Shown: positions 1 through 7,889, counted from the stretch's first letter. The stretch is 13,075 bases of DNA from an uncultured Mollicutes bacterium (GCA_900547045.1 URFB01000013.1:1-13075); one strand, 5' to 3'. Program-made: numbers and translations. Notes: a model not told the origin generated them from the sequence alone.

Positions 1-24
1 ATTTCATTTAATTTGAAATTAAAG

Positions 25-56
25 TATAATATATAATGCTATTTTATGATTTGAGG
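25..56 (+). promoter_or_regulatory. Possible -10 elements and RBS ahead of the pseudouridine synthase gene
   Basis: Two perfect TATAAT hexamers occur at 25-30 and 32-37. Neither has a good -35 at normal spacing, and TTGAAA at 13-18 is only 13 bases from the second hexamer. A GAGG ribosome-binding site lies at 53-56, 7 bases before the ATG at 64. The RBS is reasonable, but the promoter is weakly supported because such hexamers arise by chance in DNA this AT-rich and the window begins at base 1. Confidence 0.35.
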
Positions 57-63
57 TTTATAT

Positions 64-771
64 ATGGAACGTTTAGATAAAATTCTTTCACATTTAAATT
101 ATGGTTCTCGTAAAGAGGTTAAGGAATATATTCGTAAGGGATATTTTATGGTTAATGGTGAAACTATATATAAGGATGATTTTAAGGTTAATCCTTTAGA
201 TGATGAAATAACCTTTGATGGTGGAGTTATTGAATATAATGAATTTGTATATATTATGCTTAATAAGCCTCAGGATGTTATTTCAGCGACCTATGACCCT
301 CGCTACAAAACGGTTATTGATTTAATGCCTGAGTATGCTAAAATGTCAATTTTCCCTGTAGGAAGGCTTGACATTGATACGGAAGGCTTATTAATTGTTA
401 CAAATGATGGAGCGCTTGCTCATAGGCTACTTTCTCCTAAATATCATGTTTGGAAGAAGTATTACCTAAAATTTGATGGTGAATATAAAAAAGAATATGA
501 TGAATGCTTCAAGGAAGGAATTACCCTTGATGATGGCTATAAAACCCTTCCTGCTCGCTTTGAGCTTTTATCTGATAATGAAGCCTATATTTATATTCAC
601 GAGGGAAAATATCATCAGGTAAAAAGAATGCTTGAAGCCTTAGGCATGAAGGTTACATACCTAAAGCGTGTTGGCTTTGGTGATATTACACTCGATGAAG
701 CACTTAAGCTTGGTGAGTATCGACCTTTAACTGAGGAAGAGATTGAGCTTTTAAAGTCTAATAGTAGATAA
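64..771 (+). CDS. rsuA: RsuA-family 16S rRNA pseudouridine synthase
   Basis: This 235-residue protein isomerises a uridine in rRNA to pseudouridine; RsuA itself acts on 16S U516 during small-subunit maturation in the cytoplasm. An N-terminal S4 RNA-binding domain spans roughly residues 1-48 (RLDKIL...GSRKEVKEYI). The catalytic domain carries the family hallmark GRLDIDTEGL at 100-109, whose first Asp, D103, is the expected nucleophile. The later motif EGKYHQVKRML (180-190) is also typical. The length matches the RsuA/RluB/RluE family. A GAGG site 7 bases before the ATG supports this start. The motif LNKPQDVISAT and the overall layout resemble Firmicute RsuA more than the 23S enzyme RluB, but the exact target uridine is inferred from family membership. 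The next gene begins 34 bases after the stop codon, so co-transcription is likely. Confidence 0.93.
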   Translation: MERLDKILSHLNYGSRKEVKEYIRKGYFMVNGETIYKDDFKVNPLDDEITFDGGVIEYNEFVYIMLNKPQDVISATYDPRYKTVIDLMPEYAKMSIFPVGRLDIDTEGLLIVTNDGALAHRLLSPKYHVWKKYYLKFDGEYKKEYDECFKEGITLDDGYKTLPARFELLSDNEAYIYIHEGKYHQVKRMLEALGMKVTYLKRVGFGDITLDEALKLGEYRPLTEEEIELLKSNSR

Positions 772-805
772 ATTGGTTATAATAAAATAACAAGGAGTGG
801 TGACG

Positions 806-2335
806 TTGAAAAAGAAGCTTACAAAATGGAAAAGAAGGCTATTAGACGTTGGTAGAAGAAATAGATTAATTAATTTTAGAAAATCAGTCGCCTCAACCGT
901 TGAAATTATCGCGGATGATTTTTATAAATTATATGATGATTTTATGGAATCAAGCAATTATGAATTTGCGAAATTGTTTGATAGCATAGGTGATTTTGAT
1001 GGAGCCTTTGAGGAATCATTAGATCACAAGCTTACTAATGCCTTAGGTAAAATGATTTATTATAAGGATAGATATGAAATTGAAGAAATAAATGAAATTA
1101 GAAAAAGATTTAAGCCAAGTGCTAAGAAAAATTATTTCTATTCAACGACGATATATCAGCGTCTTAATAATGCTTTAAATAATTTAAGCAAAAAGGGCCG
1201 CCTATATTATGAGGAAAATGGTGTAAATGCTCTTTATATGGCCTTTGGCTTTTTATCCTACAAGGATGAAGGTCAGGAATATCTAGCACCCCTTGCCTTA
1301 GTTCCAATTGAAATATCTCAAAAATCAGTTTTAGATCCCTTTAAGGTACGTCCGCTTGATGATGATTTTATTATTAATGATAATATTGTATACAAGCTTA
1401 GGCTTGAATATAAAATTGATTTAGCAAGAAAGGAAGGCCAGGATCTAAAGAGCTATTTAAATTATGTAAATGCTTTAGTATCTAAGCTTGACTTTAAGAT
1501 TTTATACAGTGTATACATTGGTTTATTTTCATTTTCCAAAATAATGATGTATCAGGATATAGTAAATAATGAGGATAAAATTGTTAAAAGCCCTATTGTA
1601 AGAGCTCTTTCAGGACTTGAATCAAGCCTAAATCAGGGCTTAAGGCTTAGTGATGTTGATTTAGATAAGGCAGAAGGACTTGAGGAACAAAATCAGGTTT
1701 TAGCTGCGGATTCGAGTCAATATAAGGCGATTTATTATGCTAAAGAGGGCTTAAGCTTTGTCCTTCAGGGACCACCTGGTACAGGAAAGAGCCAAACAAT
1801 TACTAATATGCTAGCTGAGCTTATTGCTAAAAATAAGAAGGTTCTTTTTGTTTGCGAGAAGAAATCAGCTCTTGAGGTTGTATATCGTAATTTAAAAAAA
1901 TGTAATTTAGATTCCTATGCCCTACCCCTATTTGATACTAATGCCAATAAAAAGGATATTGTTAAGGGAATTTATGATAATCTAAATTCTGTTCAAAATA
2001 ATCGTATTATGGTTTCTGAAAAGGCTCGCGATGATATGGCAACGGATGAAAGCCTAATGATGAAAATGAATCAATATTTAGAGGAAATTCAAAAAAAGAT
2101 TGAGCCCCTAAATTTGACTGTCTTTGAGCTTGTATCTAAAATTGAGGAGCTAAGCCAAATTAGTCAAATGAGCTTTAGCTTAGAAAAACCACTTGAGATA
2201 AGCAAGAAGATGCTAACAGAATATATTGAACAAATTGAAATTTTTTCATCTGTTTCTAAGCGTCTTGGTGATGATCCTAAATCGCATCCCTTCTATCTTT
2301 TTAACCGAAACAGGCTAACAAAGAAGGAGGAGTAA
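806..2335 (+). CDS. N-terminal part of DUF4011 helicase/nuclease (contains Walker A)
   Basis: This part is 509 residues when started at the TTG at 806. A GTG at 797 would add three residues, but its first base is the last base of the AAGGAG ribosome-binding site (792-797). The TTG lies 8 bases after that site, so it is preferred. Residues about 5-25 (LTKWKRRLLDVGRRNRLINF) are the characteristic opening of DUF4011. Walker A, GPPGTGKS, is at about 322-329 and is followed by TITNMLAELI and KKVLFVCEKKSALEVVYRNL, the motif Ia region of Upf1/DNA2-like superfamily 1 helicases. The fragment then enters a charged helical region and stops at TAA after ...RLTKKEE. It lacks Walker B and every later helicase motif, so it could bind a nucleotide phosphate at most. 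It is clearly the front half of the gene that continues at 2366. Confidence 0.85.
   Translation: MKKKLTKWKRRLLDVGRRNRLINFRKSVASTVEIIADDFYKLYDDFMESSNYEFAKLFDSIGDFDGAFEESLDHKLTNALGKMIYYKDRYEIEEINEIRKRFKPSAKKNYFYSTTIYQRLNNALNNLSKKGRLYYEENGVNALYMAFGFLSYKDEGQEYLAPLALVPIEISQKSVLDPFKVRPLDDDFIINDNIVYKLRLEYKIDLARKEGQDLKSYLNYVNALVSKLDFKILYSVYIGLFSFSKIMMYQDIVNNEDKIVKSPIVRALSGLESSLNQGLRLSDVDLDKAEGLEEQNQVLAADSSQYKAIYYAKEGLSFVLQGPPGTGKSQTITNMLAELIAKNKKVLFVCEKKSALEVVYRNLKKCNLDSYALPLFDTNANKKDIVKGIYDNLNSVQNNRIMVSEKARDDMATDESLMMKMNQYLEEIQKKIEPLNLTVFELVSKIEELSQISQMSFSLEKPLEISKKMLTEYIEQIEIFSSVSKRLGDDPKSHPFYLFNRNRLTKKEE
2333..2335 (+). other. In-frame TAA codon splitting the helicase/nuclease gene
   Basis: Codons before the stop read Lys-Lys-Glu-Glu and codons after read Ser-Phe-Lys-Glu-Lys-Ile-Asn, in the same frame, so no indel is needed. 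One substitution from GAA, AAA or CAA would create the TAA. The stop follows AAGGAGGAG (2324-2332), which resembles a strong Shine-Dalgarno sequence, yet no ATG, GTG or TTG lies at usable distance downstream. The first in-frame ATG is at 2366. Confidence 0.9.
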
Positions 2336-2365
2336 AGCTTTAAGGAAAAAATTAACGCCTCAAGG

Positions 2366-5300
2366 ATGTCTCTTTCTCGTCTGATGGATATTTTAAAGGA
2401 TACTAAAAATAAATTTGATTTAGAAATCCATGATATTAAAAATATTGATGAAATTGTTTCCTTTATGGAGTCTGCCTTAGTTCTTAAGGATTCTGATAGT
2501 AAATATTTAGAACTTAAAAATGCTTCCTCCTTATATGAGGTATCATTAAGGCTTGAAAAAATATTTAAAAGAAACAAGGAGTTAAGAGACAGCTTAGTTA
2601 AAAAGTATAAGCTTAGTTTCCTTGATTTAGATATTGATGCCATTTATAGTGAAATGCTTGAGTATCAATCAAAGGTAAAGCGTGTATTTGGCTACAAAAA
2701 GCTTGATAGCCTCCTTGAGGGTTATCTTTTAAATCCTAAAAATATGAAATATGATGAAGAGCTTGAGGACATAAAGGCTCTTAAGGAATATAAGGATGGC
2801 TATTTAGAATCGAAGCGAATTGATATTGAATTATCAGAAAAGCTTCCTGAGCTTTATTTTGGGGCCTTAACCGATTTCTATGAATTAAACCGCCTTCTTT
2901 TAGCACTTAAGATTCATGAGGATGGTACTAAAAGTATTAGTATTTCATCCTATAATAATTTTTTAGCTTTGCTTAAAAAACCCGAAAATGAAGCCTATTT
3001 AATGTTACTGGTTAGTAAAATTAAGAGTCTAAAGGAAGAGATTAATAAATCAATTTCAGAGCTTAATGAATATTTTGATTATGATTTAAGAGATGAAAAT
3101 CCGTTAATTTTAAATCAAAGGCTAAATATGGCCTATGTGTATTTTGATCGTTTATATGAATATATTGATTTTATTAATTCCTACCAAAAGCTTGATAAAA
3201 GAATTAGCTCATTCAAAAAGGAATGCTTAAAGCTTAATATTAAGCCTGATGATTATAAAAATGCTTTTCTTAAGCATTTTTATGAATTATGCTTAAATGA
3301 ATATCTTAATGAAAATTCGCGTCTAGATATTTATTCGGGAGCCTATTTAAATAATATTATTAGTAAATACCAGGCCCTTGATGACAAGATGAAGGAAATT
3401 GCAAAGGTTAAAATCAGAGAGCTTGTTACTAAATCATGGCCTGAGCTTGATTCGGTTATGGGCTCTAACCTTGAGGTAAAGACCTTACTTGAGGAGGCTA
3501 ATAAGAAAAGAAAGCTTAAGGCTTTAAGAATGCTATTTAAGGAAATACCTTCTATTTTAATGAATTTAAAGCCTATTTTTATGATGTCACCCTTAAGTGT
3601 AGCAACCTATCTTGATAGTGATGCCTTCCATTTTGATTGTGTAATTTTTGATGAAGCATCACAAATTACCAGTGAAAATGCCATTGGGGCGATGTATCGT
3701 GCAGATCAAATTATTATTGTTGGTGATAATGAGCAGCTACCTCCTACATCATTCTTTGATATGGCATTTGATGATGAGGAGGATGAAGACGCTGAATATG
3801 AGGTTTATGAATCCATTCTCGATGAGGCATTAACCTCACTTCCTAAAATTATGCTTAGCTGGCACTATAGATCTAAGGATGAATCATTAATTGCCTTCTC
3901 TAATAAGGAAATATATCATGACCTTACAAGCTTCCCAAGCTGTATTAAAAAGGAAGGACTTGGTCTTAGATATGAATATGTAGCTAATGGGCAATATATT
4001 CACGGAAAGAGAATTAACGAAAATGAAGCTCGAAAAGTAGTTGATTTAGTAATGGAGATTGCAAGAAATTATCCTGATAAGTCCTTAGGAGTTGTAACCT
4101 TCAATATGGCTCAGCAATCCTATATTGAAAGGCTAATTCATCATGAAAGATTAAGAAATCAGGAATACGAGGAATTCTTTAGCTCTGATAAAAATGAAGC
4201 CTTTTTTGTTAAAAATCTTGAATCAGTACAGGGTGATGAAAGAGATATCATTATTCTATCTACAACCTTTGGTCCTGATGCAAGTGGCAAGCTTAGCCTA
4301 AATTTTGGTCCGATAAACAATGATGGTGGCTACAGACGTCTTAACGTTGCAATTACGCGTGCTAAGGAAAGCGTTATTTTAGCCTCATCCTTAAGGCCGG
4401 ATTTGTTTAATCTTGCTAAAATAACTAATAAGGGCGTCATTATGCTTCATGATTATATTGAATTTGCTTCAAGCGTTAAGGCTTATGAATTTAAGGAAAA
4501 TGAAAGCGATAATGGTATGATTAAATCGATTGCTAGATTCTTAAATGAGCATGAGTATAAAACGGTAAAAAACATTGGCTATTCAGGCTATAAAATTGAT
4601 TTAGCAGTTCTTGATCCTAAGGATGATTCGCATATTATTTTAGGAATTTTAACTGATGGTGAAAATTATCAGCATCTTAAAACCGTTAAGGACCGCAATA
4701 TCCTAATTGATAGTGCACTAAGCCAAAGAGGCTGGGTGCTATATCATGCCTGGAGCCTTCCTTATTATAAGAATCCAAGCCTTTATCATAATGAAATCTT
4801 AAATTTACTTTCTCATGGTCAGGATGAGGAAAATAAGAGCTATAATAATGATGATTATGAATGTGAGGATACAAGTGAGGCTATTACAATTGATTCCTTA
4901 TTTATGACCTACCCTGATGCAAGTGCTATTGTATCAGATGCCATTCATAATGAAAAATCAAAGGAAGATGCTATTTTAAGAATTATCGAAGCTTTAGCGC
5001 CAATTCGTATTTTTGATTTAAAGAAGCTAATTTTACCGCTTTTTGGTAAGAGTAGATTAACAACGTCACTTGAGGCCGAGATGGATGGCGTTATTGATGA
5101 AATTGTTAGTACAAATGGACTTCATAAGGTGATTGGCTTTATTCTTAAGCCTAGTGATTTATATGACGTTGATTTTAGAATGTATAAAGCCGATTCATAT
5201 TATCCTAAAATCGAAGGAATTTATGTTGAGGAGCTTGAGGATGGCTTTATGCGAGTTATAAAGCATGTTAAAACTACTAGCAAGAGAATTTTATATAGTG

Positions 5301-5434
5301 AGTTTAATTTGCTTGTTGGCTATCCTAAGGGCTCAAGCCAAACAAAGCTTTATTTTGATCGTGTTATTGATATATTAAGCGATAAGAATATTATTGAGGT
5401 TAATAAAGATATTATTGATTATAAAGAGGTATAA
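2366..5434 (+). CDS. C-terminal part of DUF4011 helicase/nuclease (motifs II-VI, Vsr-like nuclease)
   Basis: This part is 1,022 residues from the first in-frame ATG. That start is poor, because AAGG touches the ATG with no spacing, so this is probably not a true initiation site. Residues 1 to about 350 are Lys/Glu/Leu-rich and look helical or coiled-coil. They form the long insert between motifs I and II. Helicase motifs follow: DEAS at 429-432 (Walker B), GDNEQLPPT at 453-461, SWHYRS at 498-503, SVQGDERD at 620-627 and LNVAITRAKE at 659-668, with Arg665 as the likely arginine finger. Residues about 720-805 match the Vsr/MTES_1575 endonuclease fold: KIDLAV with D745, TDG with D764, then KDR and GW..YHAWS. 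The C-terminus, about 930-1020, resembles the DUF3320 winged helix. The stop codon is 1 base before nadB, whose ribosome-binding site lies inside this gene. Confidence 0.85.
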   Translation: MSLSRLMDILKDTKNKFDLEIHDIKNIDEIVSFMESALVLKDSDSKYLELKNASSLYEVSLRLEKIFKRNKELRDSLVKKYKLSFLDLDIDAIYSEMLEYQSKVKRVFGYKKLDSLLEGYLLNPKNMKYDEELEDIKALKEYKDGYLESKRIDIELSEKLPELYFGALTDFYELNRLLLALKIHEDGTKSISISSYNNFLALLKKPENEAYLMLLVSKIKSLKEEINKSISELNEYFDYDLRDENPLILNQRLNMAYVYFDRLYEYIDFINSYQKLDKRISSFKKECLKLNIKPDDYKNAFLKHFYELCLNEYLNENSRLDIYSGAYLNNIISKYQALDDKMKEIAKVKIRELVTKSWPELDSVMGSNLEVKTLLEEANKKRKLKALRMLFKEIPSILMNLKPIFMMSPLSVATYLDSDAFHFDCVIFDEASQITSENAIGAMYRADQIIIVGDNEQLPPTSFFDMAFDDEEDEDAEYEVYESILDEALTSLPKIMLSWHYRSKDESLIAFSNKEIYHDLTSFPSCIKKEGLGLRYEYVANGQYIHGKRINENEARKVVDLVMEIARNYPDKSLGVVTFNMAQQSYIERLIHHERLRNQEYEEFFSSDKNEAFFVKNLESVQGDERDIIILSTTFGPDASGKLSLNFGPINNDGGYRRLNVAITRAKESVILASSLRPDLFNLAKITNKGVIMLHDYIEFASSVKAYEFKENESDNGMIKSIARFLNEHEYKTVKNIGYSGYKIDLAVLDPKDDSHIILGILTDGENYQHLKTVKDRNILIDSALSQRGWVLYHAWSLPYYKNPSLYHNEILNLLSHGQDEENKSYNNDDYECEDTSEAITIDSLFMTYPDASAIVSDAIHNEKSKEDAILRIIEALAPIRIFDLKKLILPLFGKSRLTTSLEAEMDGVIDEIVSTNGLHKVIGFILKPSDLYDVDFRMYKADSYYPKIEGIYVEELEDGFMRVIKHVKTTSKRILYSEFNLLVGYPKGSSQTKLYFDRVIDILSDKNIIEVNKDIIDYKEV
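5423..5429 (+). promoter_or_regulatory. nadB ribosome-binding site inside the helicase gene end
   Basis: AAAGAGG lies 6 bases before the ATG at 5436 and overlaps the last codons of the preceding helicase gene. It fixes the nadB start at 5436 rather than at the in-frame ATG at 5394, which has no such site and would add 14 unrelated residues before the FAD-binding fold. Confidence 0.7.
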
Positions 5435-5435
5435 T

Positions 5436-6941
5436 ATGAAGGAAATAAAACAATTTGATGTTATTGTTCTTGGCGGAGGTCTTGCCGGAATCTACACAGC
5501 CTTAAATATAAGAAGTGATTTGAAAATCGGCTTATTTATTAAGGATAAGATTGAAATTGGTTCATCAAATTTAGCTCAGGGAGGAATTGCCGCCGAAACA
5601 ATTTTTTCTAAGGCTCAAATGGATGAGCATTTTGAGGATACCCTAAGAGCAGGAGGATATCATAATGATAAGGAGGCTACTCGTATTTTAGTTGACGAGG
5701 CTCCTCAAAATATTGAAAAGCTTTTAAGCTTTGGTGTTAATTTTGACCGAAATGAAAAGGGTGAGCTTGTTCGTACCCTTGAGGGTGGTCACCGTTCGCG
5801 TCGTATTTTACACGCGGGTGGTGATGACACCGGCGCTCATGTTATGGCTGATTTAAGAGAAGCCTTAAAGCAAAGAGAAAATATTAAGATTTTTGAAGAT
5901 GAAATGGCTATTGAAATTCTTGAAAATAATAATAAGGCCTTAGGTGTTATTGTAATTAATAAGAATAATGAAGAGGTTTACGTTCTTGCAAATAAGATTG
6001 TAATTGCAACCGGAGGAATTGGTGGTATTTATAAAAATACAACTAATGAAAAGATTGCGTGTGGTGATGGTATTGCCCTTTGCAAGCGTGCCAATGTTAA
6101 AATTGAGGATATGGAATTTGTTCAGTTCCATCCAACCGGCTTTTATGAGGAGGATAAAACCGGACAAGCCTTTTTAATTTCTGAGGCTGTTCGTGGTGAG
6201 GGAGCCATCCTAAGAAATATTAAGGGTGAACGCTTTATGGCTAAGTATGATAAGGAAAGAATGGAACTAGCCCCAAGAGATGTTGTATCACAGTCTATTT
6301 ATCGTGAAATGTTTGATACCTGGTCTGATCATGTTTATCTTGATATTACTCATAAGCCTAAGGAATTTTTAATGAAGCGATTTCCAACTATTTATAAGCA
6401 CTGTCTTGATCATGGTATTGATATGTCTAAGGACTATATTCCTGTATGCCCAGTTGAGCATTTCTTATGTGGTGGTATTAAGACCGATTTAAATGCGAAA
6501 ACATCAATGGATAATTTATACGCTGTTGGCGAATGTGCTCGTACGGGTGTTCATGGTGCAAACCGCCTAGCATCTAATTCCTTACTTGAATGTGTTGTAT
6601 ATGGAGCTAGAGCCGCTAAAAGCATTAATGAGTCAACTGATTTTTCTAAAATTGATATTGTCCTACCGGATTTAGAATTTACGCATGAGCCTTATAACTT
6701 TAAGGATATAAGAGTTGATATTAGAGATACAATGTCTAAATATGTCTTTATTGTTCGTAAGGAGGAGGGCTTATTGCTTGCGAAAAAAATTATTTCTAAG
6801 CATTTAAGCAATTTAAAGAAAATTAAGGTATTTTCAAGATATTATTATGAAACATTAAATATGGCAACGGTTGCGATGGAGGTTATCGATGCAGCCCTTG
6901 CAAGAAAGGAGTCACTAGGCTGTCATTTCCGCCTAGATTAA
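5436..6941 (+). CDS. nadB: L-aspartate oxidase
   Basis: This 501-residue flavoprotein oxidises L-aspartate to iminoaspartate, the first step of de novo NAD synthesis. It acts in the cytoplasm and can pass electrons to oxygen or fumarate. The FAD-binding dinucleotide motif VLGGGLAG is at 11-18, followed by SSNLAQGGIAA (43-53). Other family signatures are EGGHRSRRILHAGGDDTG (116-133), ATGGIGG (191-197), FVQFHPTG (228-235), APRDVV (279-284) and GANRLASNSLLE (374-385). The conserved catalytic residues H232, R281, H342 and R377 are all present. The usual PAxHY context of the catalytic His reads PVEHF here, a mild variation. The protein is slightly short at the C-terminus and ends just after the RKES motif. 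It is followed after 2 bases by nadC, the usual NAD-synthesis pairing. Fumarate reductase and succinate dehydrogenase are related, but the NadB-specific motifs favour this call. Confidence 0.95.
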   Translation: MKEIKQFDVIVLGGGLAGIYTALNIRSDLKIGLFIKDKIEIGSSNLAQGGIAAETIFSKAQMDEHFEDTLRAGGYHNDKEATRILVDEAPQNIEKLLSFGVNFDRNEKGELVRTLEGGHRSRRILHAGGDDTGAHVMADLREALKQRENIKIFEDEMAIEILENNNKALGVIVINKNNEEVYVLANKIVIATGGIGGIYKNTTNEKIACGDGIALCKRANVKIEDMEFVQFHPTGFYEEDKTGQAFLISEAVRGEGAILRNIKGERFMAKYDKERMELAPRDVVSQSIYREMFDTWSDHVYLDITHKPKEFLMKRFPTIYKHCLDHGIDMSKDYIPVCPVEHFLCGGIKTDLNAKTSMDNLYAVGECARTGVHGANRLASNSLLECVVYGARAAKSINESTDFSKIDIVLPDLEFTHEPYNFKDIRVDIRDTMSKYVFIVRKEEGLLLAKKIISKHLSNLKKIKVFSRYYYETLNMATVAMEVIDAALARKESLGCHFRLD

Positions 6942-6943
6942 TT

Positions 6944-7762
6944 ATGCAAGAGGAAATTATTGATATTATAAGAAGAGCCCTTAAGGAGGATATGCCCAAG
7001 GGCGATGTTACAACAGATAGCTTAATTGAGGATAGTCATCAATCTCACGCAAAATTTATTGCCAAGGAAGCAGGAATTATCTCAGGCCTTGAGGTGGCTA
7101 GTGAGGTCTTTAAACAAGTAGGTGGTTCTTATAAGCTTTTCTTCAATTTTAAGGATGGAGATTATGTTTCTAAGGGTGATATTATTGGTATTGTTGATGG
7201 AAATACTAAAACCATTCTTAAAGCTGAAAGATTAAGCCTAAATATTATGCAAAGAATGTCAGGAATTGCGACTAATACGCATAATTTTGTTAAGGAAATT
7301 GAAACAGAAACCAAAATTCTTGATACTAGAAAGACAACACCAAATCTTAGAATTCTTGAGCGTCAGGCGGTTAGAGATGGTGGTGGCTTTAATCACCGCT
7401 ATTCCTTATCAGATATGGTCCTAATTAAGGATAATCACATTGATGCAGTAGGATCTATTAGTAAGGCCGTTGCCCTTGCTAAGGAAAAAACTAATTTAAC
7501 TATTGAGGTTGAGGTAGAAAGCCTTGAGCAATTTAAGGAAGCTTTAAAAACTGAGGCTGATATTATCATGCTAGATAATATGTCAAATGAGCTTATGGCA
7601 GAGTGTGTTAAGCTTAATAATCACCAAAAAAGGCTTGAGGCATCTGGTAATATGAGTATTGAGCGTGTTAAGTCAGTTGCGGCCCTAGGTGTTGATTTTA
7701 TTTCTGTTGGGGCCCTAACCTACGCCTCTAAGGCGCTTGATATTTCACTTAAATTTCATTAA
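6944..7762 (+). CDS. nadC: Quinolinate phosphoribosyltransferase (decarboxylating)
   Basis: This 272-residue enzyme converts quinolinate and phosphoribosyl pyrophosphate into nicotinate mononucleotide, CO2 and pyrophosphate, the step where the de novo route joins the common NAD pathway. The length is typical. Key motifs are GDVTTD (20-25), AERLSLNIMQRMSGIAT (94-110), LDTRKTTPNLR (126-136), GGGFNHR (146-152), LIKDNHI (160-166), EVEVES (188-193), MLDN (209-212), LEASG (231-235) and SVGALT (254-259), covering the substrate-binding Arg, His and Lys residues. The start is 2 bases after the nadB stop and has no clear Shine-Dalgarno sequence, so translation is probably coupled to nadB. No nadA lies next to this pair. 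No convincing terminator follows, although the pot promoter begins about 35 bases downstream. Confidence 0.95.
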   Translation: MQEEIIDIIRRALKEDMPKGDVTTDSLIEDSHQSHAKFIAKEAGIISGLEVASEVFKQVGGSYKLFFNFKDGDYVSKGDIIGIVDGNTKTILKAERLSLNIMQRMSGIATNTHNFVKEIETETKILDTRKTTPNLRILERQAVRDGGGFNHRYSLSDMVLIKDNHIDAVGSISKAVALAKEKTNLTIEVEVESLEQFKEALKTEADIIMLDNMSNELMAECVKLNNHQKRLEASGNMSIERVKSVAALGVDFISVGALTYASKALDISLKFH

Positions 7763-7797
7763 TCAAAAAGAGTTAAAATAATTTTGTGATTTTATTG

Positions 7798-7826
7798 TTT
7801 ACTTTAAAAAATGTTTATGCTATTAT
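7798..7826 (+). promoter_or_regulatory. Promoter of the pot operon (sigma-A type, extended -10)
   Basis: A -35 box TTTACT (7798-7803, 4 of 6 matches to TTGACA) and a -10 box TATTAT (7821-7826, 5 of 6 matches) are separated by 17 bases. A TG extended element sits one base before the -10 (7818-7819). Transcription should start near 7833. The leader contains a short inverted repeat, AATAC/GTATT (7843-7847 and 7856-7860, 8-base loop), that could be an operator or chance. This is the best promoter in the window and lies in the only intergenic gap over 100 bases. Confidence 0.7.
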
Positions 7827-7889
7827 TGTGCTAGTTATATAGAATACCCCAAAAAGTATTATTAAAAACCAAAAAAATATTATATTATT

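Larger units (their letters stand above)
806..5434 (+). pseudogene. DUF4011 / SF1 helicase / Vsr-like nuclease gene interrupted by an in-frame TAA
   Basis: The two long reading frames 806-2335 and 2366-5434 are in the same frame and separated only by a single TAA codon (2333-2335). Read through, they give one protein of about 1,541 residues plus the stop position. The domain order is N-terminal DUF4011, Walker A, a long helical insert, helicase motifs II to VI, a Vsr/MTES_1575-like nuclease and a C-terminal DUF3320-like winged helix. This is the layout of the large DUF4011-helicase-Vsr proteins that have been reported as antiphage candidates. The stop lies between motif I and motif II, so neither half holds a complete ATPase. 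No plausible start signal reopens translation after it. The likeliest reading is a recent nonsense mutation or a single-base sequence error, because both sides still look like constrained coding sequence. Genuine readthrough cannot be excluded. Confidence 0.75.

Noticed and set aside
1..19. Inverted repeat ATTTCA/TGAAAT at the window edge as a terminator
   Set aside because: Only six base pairs with one G-C pair and no T tract after it; the upstream gene is outside the window.
778..783. A perfect TATAAT between rsuA and the helicase gene
   Set aside because: No -35 box at 15-19 bases upstream and no extended TG. In DNA this AT-rich the hexamer is expected by chance, so an internal promoter is not supported.
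797..799. GTG at 797 as the helicase gene start
   Set aside because: Its first base is the last base of the AAGGAG ribosome-binding site. The TTG at 806 has proper spacing and begins just before the conserved DUF4011 opening.
2324..2340. Programmed reinitiation or frameshifting at the AAGGAGGAG before the TAA
   Set aside because: The frame is unchanged after the stop, so no shift is needed, and no ATG, GTG or TTG occurs within usable distance. The purine run is explained by Lys-Glu codons.
2293..2643. A 116-codon reading frame on the minus strand
   Set aside because: It lies opposite the helicase gene, has low-complexity Ser/Leu/Phe content typical of an antisense shadow, and spans the in-frame stop where both flanks are clearly coding on the + strand.
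3648..3833. A 61-codon + strand frame within the helicase gene
   Set aside because: It overlaps the Walker B region in another frame, is Met/His/Leu-rich without any domain, and is a shadow of the helicase frame.
5394..5435. Earlier in-frame ATG for nadB at 5394
   Set aside because: It would lie inside the helicase gene, has no ribosome-binding site, and adds residues not seen before the FAD-binding motif. The ATG at 5436 has AAAGAGG at correct spacing.
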